Assembly (NCBI GenBank): GCA_040753835.1
Contig: JBFMDM010000007.1
Coordinates: forward strand, 1 to 41,359
Length of the DNA stretch: 41,359 bases
Direction of reading: 5' to 3'
Source of the DNA: JACRIK01 sp040753835
Lineage (GTDB): Bacteria; Planctomycetota; MHYJ01; JACQXL01
Part shown: piece after piece, positions 37,763-41,359 of the stretch
How positions within the stretch are numbered: position 1 is the first letter of the stretch
Layout: the number at the start of each line of letters is the position of its first letter
Translations under genes and position numbers: made by a program
Notes under the pieces: generated by a model
Told to the model about the DNA's origin: nothing
Database searches by the model: none
What the model saw: the letters and a program-made list of their open reading frames with translations, nothing else

Positions 37763-38983
37763 TTATTGCCAGACCCCGGCCAGTTTATGACCGCAGAACC
37801 TGCAGGCGCCTTTGGGCAGGCCTGCCTGCGCCCCGAAAGCATTCGGGGCAGTCAGGTTGTTTTCCAGAACCTTGAAGGCCAGGCGTTTGATGATCGGCTG
37901 TTTGCAGGCCGGGCAGAAGGTGTTGTTGCCTTCGTGCGGCGCGACATTGAAGGTGTAAACGTATTTCAGGCCTTCGTCCATCCCAATCTGGCGCGCCTGC
38001 TCTACGGTCTTTACCGGCGTATCCGGCAGGTCCTTGAGTTTGTATTCGGCGTGGAACCTCCCGAAATGCAGGGGCGTATCACCGCCCAGGTTCTTCTTTA
38101 TCCACTGGCACATCTTCCTGATAACATCCATATCGTCGTTGTAGGACGGCACAATCAGGTTGATAATCTCCAAGTGCTTCTTTTCCGCCTTGATTATCTC
38201 CAGCGACTGCAGGATGGTCTGAAGCGACTGGCCGCAGATTTTCTGGTAGAACTTGTCATTGAACGCCTTGAGGGTCACGGCAAAACCGCTGACATTCCTG
38301 CAGATATCCTTTAAGGGCTGTGGATTCACGAATGCCGCGGTGCAGACCAGGTTGTGGATTCCTTTGACCGCAGTGTATGCCGAGACCTCCTTGATGTATT
38401 CCGGATAGACCATCGGCTCGGTGTAGGTGTAGCAGATGGTCTTGCACTCCTTTTCTTTTACGCCATTAAGCGCATCATCTTTAGTCCAGTCGCACCGGGC
38501 GGTCTTCTCGGGCTTATCCATTGAGACCTGCCAGTTCTGGCAGTAGAGACAACGTAGATTACAGCCGCCGATGGCGATGGACAACGAACTGGTATCAGGC
38601 AGGAAATGGTTGAATGGCCCTTTTTCTATTGGGTCAACGCTGATGGTGCAGGGATTGTTATAGGCGTGCGACATCAACGTGCCCTTCTGGTTGACGCGGG
38701 TGAAACAGAACGACCGCTCGCCCGGCGCATAGATATGGAAATTAGGGCAGAGCGTGCACTTGATTTTATTGTTATCAAGTTTTTCGTAGTATTGCGCCTC
38801 AATGGACCGGGCAACGTTTTTGGCGCCTTTGCCCTCGGCCCAGACCTGCTGGTTGAATTCCATAAATACCTTAAGGGCCAGCGGCAGCGAGGCCATAGTC
38901 AGCCCCATGTTTGAGACCTGCCTGAAGAACTCGCGCCGCGAGATGGAAATATTACTCCCTGAATCAGTGCACTTGTGCTGCAT
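37763..38983 (-). CDS. radical SAM protein, AmmeMemoRadiSam (AmrS)-like, with Tat-like leader
   Basis: A 406-residue protein. ISRREFFRQVSNMGLTMASLPLALKV resembles a twin-arginine signal. The C-rich CTLCPNFHIYAPGERSFC is followed by GGCNLRCLYCQNWQVS, the CxxxCxxC radical SAM motif, and then YTYTEPMVYPEYIKEVS and NLIVPSYND, typical of the COG1180/AmrS group. A C-terminal double CxxC tail (CPAC...CRFCGHKL) may be a zinc ribbon. Between the two CxxC pairs TAPNAFGAQAGLPK is encoded by a palindrome (37816-37856) and looks inserted. The start lies 3 bp after the stop of the Spy-like gene upstream. No AmrA or AmrB (Memo) homologue is adjacent. Confidence 0.85.
   Translation of the reverse strand: MQHKCTDSGSNISISRREFFRQVSNMGLTMASLPLALKVFMEFNQQVWAEGKGAKNVARSIEAQYYEKLDNNKIKCTLCPNFHIYAPGERSFCFTRVNQKGTLMSHAYNNPCTISVDPIEKGPFNHFLPDTSSLSIAIGGCNLRCLYCQNWQVSMDKPEKTARCDWTKDDALNGVKEKECKTICYTYTEPMVYPEYIKEVSAYTAVKGIHNLVCTAAFVNPQPLKDICRNVSGFAVTLKAFNDKFYQKICGQSLQTILQSLEIIKAEKKHLEIINLIVPSYNDDMDVIRKMCQWIKKNLGGDTPLHFGRFHAEYKLKDLPDTPVKTVEQARQIGMDEGLKYVYTFNVAPHEGNNTFCPACKQPIIKRLAFKVLENNLTAPNAFGAQAGLPKGACRFCGHKLAGVWQ
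37816..37856. repeat. double palindrome inside the AmrS-like gene
   Basis: GGCAGGCCTGCC (37816-37827) is followed by CCCCGAA AGCA TTCGGGG (37831-37848). It is translated as part of TAPNAFGAQAGLPK within the C-terminal zinc-ribbon-like tail. Confidence 0.7.
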
Positions 38984-38986
38984 ACG

Positions 38987-39946
38987 TTATTTCTTCTTCG
39001 GTTCCGGAGCGGTCTTGATATTGTCCAGATTGGCCGGTTCGGACGGCTTGAAGTTCTTCAGGGTATTCAAGCGGGTTTCCAGTATTCCCAGCATCTCGGG
39101 CTTGAGGAAGAACCGGCCTATCTTATTCAGGCCGCCCTTGTCCTTGTGGCGATATTCCAGGATGTCTTTTAACTGGGTTTCCAGTTCCTCAGCCCGGTCT
39201 TTGATGATAAACTCCTCGGCCAGGTCGTCCTTGTTTAACTCAAAATCCTCGGCGCTCATTGACCTTACCCGGTCGGCCAGGTCAAAGAGCCGCTTCTTTT
39301 CTCTGGCCTTTTCATCTTCGTTCATCTTGCCTTTTTTATCCTCAAACTTGGAGAAATAGCGGTTCAGGATATTTTCCCGTTTCTGTTCATAGACGTCCTG
39401 GGGCACCTCGCGGAGTTTACGGAGGTGTTCAATGGCCTGCTCGTTGGATTTGGCCTGTCCGACCCGGACCGGATTCTTCTGGCTCTTGGGCGGCAGAAGG
39501 CAGGGCTTGAAATCGTCTATGACTAGCTTCTGCGCCTCGGTCAGCACGCTCTCAACCTTTTCCTGGTAAGGAGCCAGTTTCTTCTTGAACTCCTCGCCCA
39601 ATTCCTTGGCCCGCTCGTTGTACCCGCCGGCCTGCTTTTCCACCTCCTGCGGAAGTTTCGGCCCGTTTTCCAGATTCTTCTTCAGGTCCTCAAACGACCT
39701 GAGTATCTCTTCGCCCAGCGCACGGTGTTTCTCACGGTATGACTTGCGCATCTCCTGGACCTCGCTAAGCGTTGAGATAAGGTCGGTCAACTGCTGTTCG
39801 GTCAGGTTCAGGCCGTTGATAAGGTTGGTCAACGAAATTTCCTCCCTGACCTTGGCTATTTTCTGTTCCAGCGGGTCCTGGTCCTCAGCCCAGGCGGGCG
39901 CAGAAATGACTGTTATTAACGCAACAAGCGCCAATAGTTTTTTCAT
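38987..39946 (-). CDS. Spy-like periplasmic helical protein with CLLPPK motif, paralogue 1
   Basis: A 319-residue protein with a Sec signal ending APAWA (residues 1-20). The mature protein is charged and almost all helical. It has two LTxxQ motifs, NLTEQQ (48-52) and LTEAQK (135-140), spaced as in the Spy/CpxP stress chaperone family. It then has a motif not typical of Spy: KPCLLPPKSQKNPVRVGQA around Cys149, and later SAEDFELNKDDLAEEF. The neighbour at 40073-41050 shares the whole layout. It is translationally close to the radical SAM gene downstream (3 bp). Function unknown; periplasmic sensing or chaperone activity is only inference. Confidence 0.7.
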   Translation of the reverse strand: MKKLLALVALITVISAPAWAEDQDPLEQKIAKVREEISLTNLINGLNLTEQQLTDLISTLSEVQEMRKSYREKHRALGEEILRSFEDLKKNLENGPKLPQEVEKQAGGYNERAKELGEEFKKKLAPYQEKVESVLTEAQKLVIDDFKPCLLPPKSQKNPVRVGQAKSNEQAIEHLRKLREVPQDVYEQKRENILNRYFSKFEDKKGKMNEDEKAREKKRLFDLADRVRSMSAEDFELNKDDLAEEFIIKDRAEELETQLKDILEYRHKDKGGLNKIGRFFLKPEMLGILETRLNTLKNFKPSEPANLDNIKTAPEPKKK

Positions 39947-39964
39947 AATATCCTCCTCTTCTTA

Positions 39965-40043
39965 CTGGCTGTTAGACCGAAGGTCGTTACCCTTCGACCC
40001 TGAGGGGTCTCGGGACGAGAACCCGAAGGGCAGCCAGTTAGAC
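39965..40043. repeat. GTTAGAC-bearing inverted repeat between Spy-like paralogues
   Basis: CTGGCTG (39965-39971) and CAGCCAG (40031-40037) are inverted arms, each followed by TTAGAC. The interior pairs CCCTTCG with CGAAGGG. The left side, read in reverse complement, matches the GGTCAACGACTTTCGGTCTAAC-type end of the repeat at 41280-41359. Confidence 0.7.
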
Positions 40044-40072
40044 CCGCCGAAGATTTAGCGTAAGCGGGTTAC

Positions 40073-41050
40073 TTACCTCGTCTTTATCTTATCCAAATCA
40101 GCGGGCGGCATCTGCTTGGCGTTCTTCATCAGTTCCAGCCGCTTTTCCAGTATAGGAACGATTCTCGGATTAATCAGGAATTTGCCGATACGGCCCGGTC
40201 CGCCCCGCCTTTCCTGGTGGAGTTTTTCCAGTTCCTCGCGCAGTTCCTTGTCGCGCCCCACTGTCTTCTTGGTCCCGCTTATGAACTCCCTGGCCAGGTC
40301 CGGGCCGTTGAGTTCAAAGTCCTTGTCCGACATCGCCCGCGCCTTGTCCATAACTTTTATCAAGCGCTCCGCCTCGCGTTTCTTTTCTTCGTCATTCAAC
40401 TTACCGGCGTGCTTCTGGATTGTTTCCAGATGGCGCTCCACGATTTCCGGCTTCTTTTCCTCGTACACCTCCGGTGGTATCTTTCTGATGCGCCTGAGAT
40501 GGTCCAATCCCTGCTCGCTGTTTGCGGCCTGTCCGGCCCGGACCGGGTCCTTGAGGTCCTTGGGCGGTATCAGGCAGGGATTAAAGTTGTTGATGACCTC
40601 CACCTGTGATTCAAGCAGCATATCCGCAAGTTCCTTCTCTATACTCGTCACGCCGCCCATTAGTTCCTCCATTATCCGCTTGGCCTCCTGCTCCATCATA
40701 AATGCCTGGCGTTCAATGTCCTTGGGGATGCCTTCGTTCTTTTCCAACGTGGACTTCAGTTCGGCATAGGCGCTGATTACATTATCTATGATTCTGCCGT
40801 TCTCGGTTTCCATCTGTTCCCTGAGCAGTTGCGCCTCCTTGTTATATTGCAGGATTTGTTTTATCTGGTCCTCGGTAAGATTAAGGCCATTGACGAGATT
40901 AAGCAGGGTAATCTCCTCAAATAAAGAGCGGATTTTATCCTCGCTGTCCGGCTTGAGGGACGTCTTTTCAGGATAGCATTGATTCCCGGTATAGCCGATT
41001 AGGGTTACCAGCGCCGCGGCTATAAAAGCGCTTATCAGTAGTTTCCTCAT
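40073..41050 (-). CDS. Spy-like periplasmic helical protein with CLIPPK motif, paralogue 2
   Basis: A 325-residue protein with an N-terminal hydrophobic signal (residues 1-20). It is collinear with the next gene. Shared blocks are LVNGLNLTEDQ (52-62), NPCLIPPKDLKDPVRAGQA (157-175, Cys159), HLRRIRKIPPEVYEEK, the DKDFELNGPDLAREF region, and IGKFLINPRIVPILEKRLELMKN. Identity looks about a third to 40 per cent by eye, so the pair arose by an old duplication. Function unknown. It would be the first gene of a minus-strand run leading to the radical SAM and pseudopilin genes. Confidence 0.7.
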   Translation of the reverse strand: MRKLLISAFIAAALVTLIGYTGNQCYPEKTSLKPDSEDKIRSLFEEITLLNLVNGLNLTEDQIKQILQYNKEAQLLREQMETENGRIIDNVISAYAELKSTLEKNEGIPKDIERQAFMMEQEAKRIMEELMGGVTSIEKELADMLLESQVEVINNFNPCLIPPKDLKDPVRAGQAANSEQGLDHLRRIRKIPPEVYEEKKPEIVERHLETIQKHAGKLNDEEKKREAERLIKVMDKARAMSDKDFELNGPDLAREFISGTKKTVGRDKELREELEKLHQERRGGPGRIGKFLINPRIVPILEKRLELMKNAKQMPPADLDKIKTR

Positions 41051-41279
41051 TTTTCTACTCCCTTCTTGATTTCAAGTATTGTTACTTCTACTCTATATAA
41101 CGTTTCCCGGTAGCGAATTATTGTATCAGACGAATAAATAAACACCCAGCAGCATAAAAGGTTGCGTAATGGATTATGGTATTCGTGTTCAATTTCTTGA
41201 CATTGGATGTCGTTTTTATATAGTCAACTTTCTTGAATATTTACAGTATTCTGAATCCCGATATGCATCGGTATAACTC
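41051..41279. other. upstream region of the Spy-like genes
   Basis: AT-rich sequence without an open frame. CTTGAAATCAAGAAGGGAGT-like sequence on the minus strand gives an AAGGGAG ribosome binding site just before the ATG at 41050. No clear promoter pair is seen. Confidence 0.5.
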
Positions 41280-41359
41280 GCTGGGACTAAGCGAAACGTG
41301 ACTCCGAGCACCCCGACCCGTACGGGCGGGGCGCGCAGGTCAACGACTTTCGGTCTAAC
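41280..41359. repeat. GGTCTAAC-ended repeat, copy 2
   Basis: GCTGGGACTAAGCGAAACG at 41280 through CTTTCGGTCTAAC at 41359 closely matches 24517-24596. It is preceded by CCCGATATGCATCGG, as copy 1 is preceded by an ATCGGG stem. It reaches the end of the window and may continue. Confidence 0.8.

Noticed and set aside
24590..41359. Integron attC sites, because GTCTAAC and GTTAGAC fit the RYYYAAC/GTTRRRY core pattern
   Set aside because: The cores are not paired in the attC layout with L' and L'' boxes, no promoterless cassettes lie between them, and no integrase is present. The match is probably incidental to the repeat family.

Overview
This window is a 41.4 kb chromosomal stretch of an uncultivated, Gram-negative-type bacterium. 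It carries type II secretion-like pseudopilins, Tat- and Sec-exported proteins, undecaprenyl-PP recycling and oxygen-sensitive metabolism (four-subunit pyruvate:ferredoxin oxidoreductase and two radical SAM enzymes). The protein set and the dense burden of short palindromic repeats fit a Planctomycetota/PVC-like or similar anaerobic subsurface lineage. That placement is an impression, because no rRNA or other phylogenetic marker RNA is present. TGA is used as a stop (for example at 4579-4581 and 28293-28295), so the standard bacterial code applies.

Layout, 5' to 3'. At 83-2756 (minus) lie a four-helix-bundle protein, aspartate kinase and a GxxExxY nuclease-like gene broken by one in-frame TGA and flanked by palindromic repeats. 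At 2845-8402 (plus) are an exported FG-GAP propeller protein, FolC, a dGTPase-like HD hydrolase and a membrane PIN-TRAM protein. From 8403 to 9032 there is a 21-bp-periodic repeat array followed by a small RNA gene with promoter and terminator. At 9033-19069 (minus) are FtsK, UppP, an IscU-like scaffold, PurB, a lipoprotein, ProS and a 14-repeat LVIVD double propeller. At 19319-24451 (plus) AccD is followed directly by porGDAB, which together turn pyruvate into malonyl-CoA, and then a ROK sugar kinase. A PflX-like radical SAM protein (minus) and an APC permease (plus) follow. At 28060-30470 (minus) are RadA, a glutaredoxin and RsmE, with AccA on plus at 30645-31655. The rest is a minus-strand block: two paralogous Spy-like periplasmic proteins, a radical SAM protein with a Tat-like leader, a giant GspK-like protein, and GspJ- and GspI-like pseudopilins.

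The most unusual property of the window is its repeat ecology. Several short inverted-repeat families sit between genes and also inside conserved housekeeping genes, where they keep the frame and add extra peptides (aspartate kinase, FolC, FtsK, IscU, PurB, ROK kinase, radical SAM, FG-GAP protein, lipoprotein, pseudopilin leader, PorB and AccA C-termini). This resembles the palindromic elements known from Rickettsia genes. A second phenomenon is a set of four arrays built from different palindromic words but sharing the same spacing of about 21 bp (two helical turns). A third is a roughly 100-bp element with 16-bp terminal inverted repeats found just upstream of accD, just upstream of accA and over the accA stop codon. 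A fourth is a PD-(D/E)XK nuclease-like pseudogene bracketed by repeats that also occur alone elsewhere, which suggests an autonomous/non-autonomous mobile pair.

All calls come from reading the sequence. No database or folding search was run, so family names rest on recognised motifs, and repeat families are defined only by the copies seen here.
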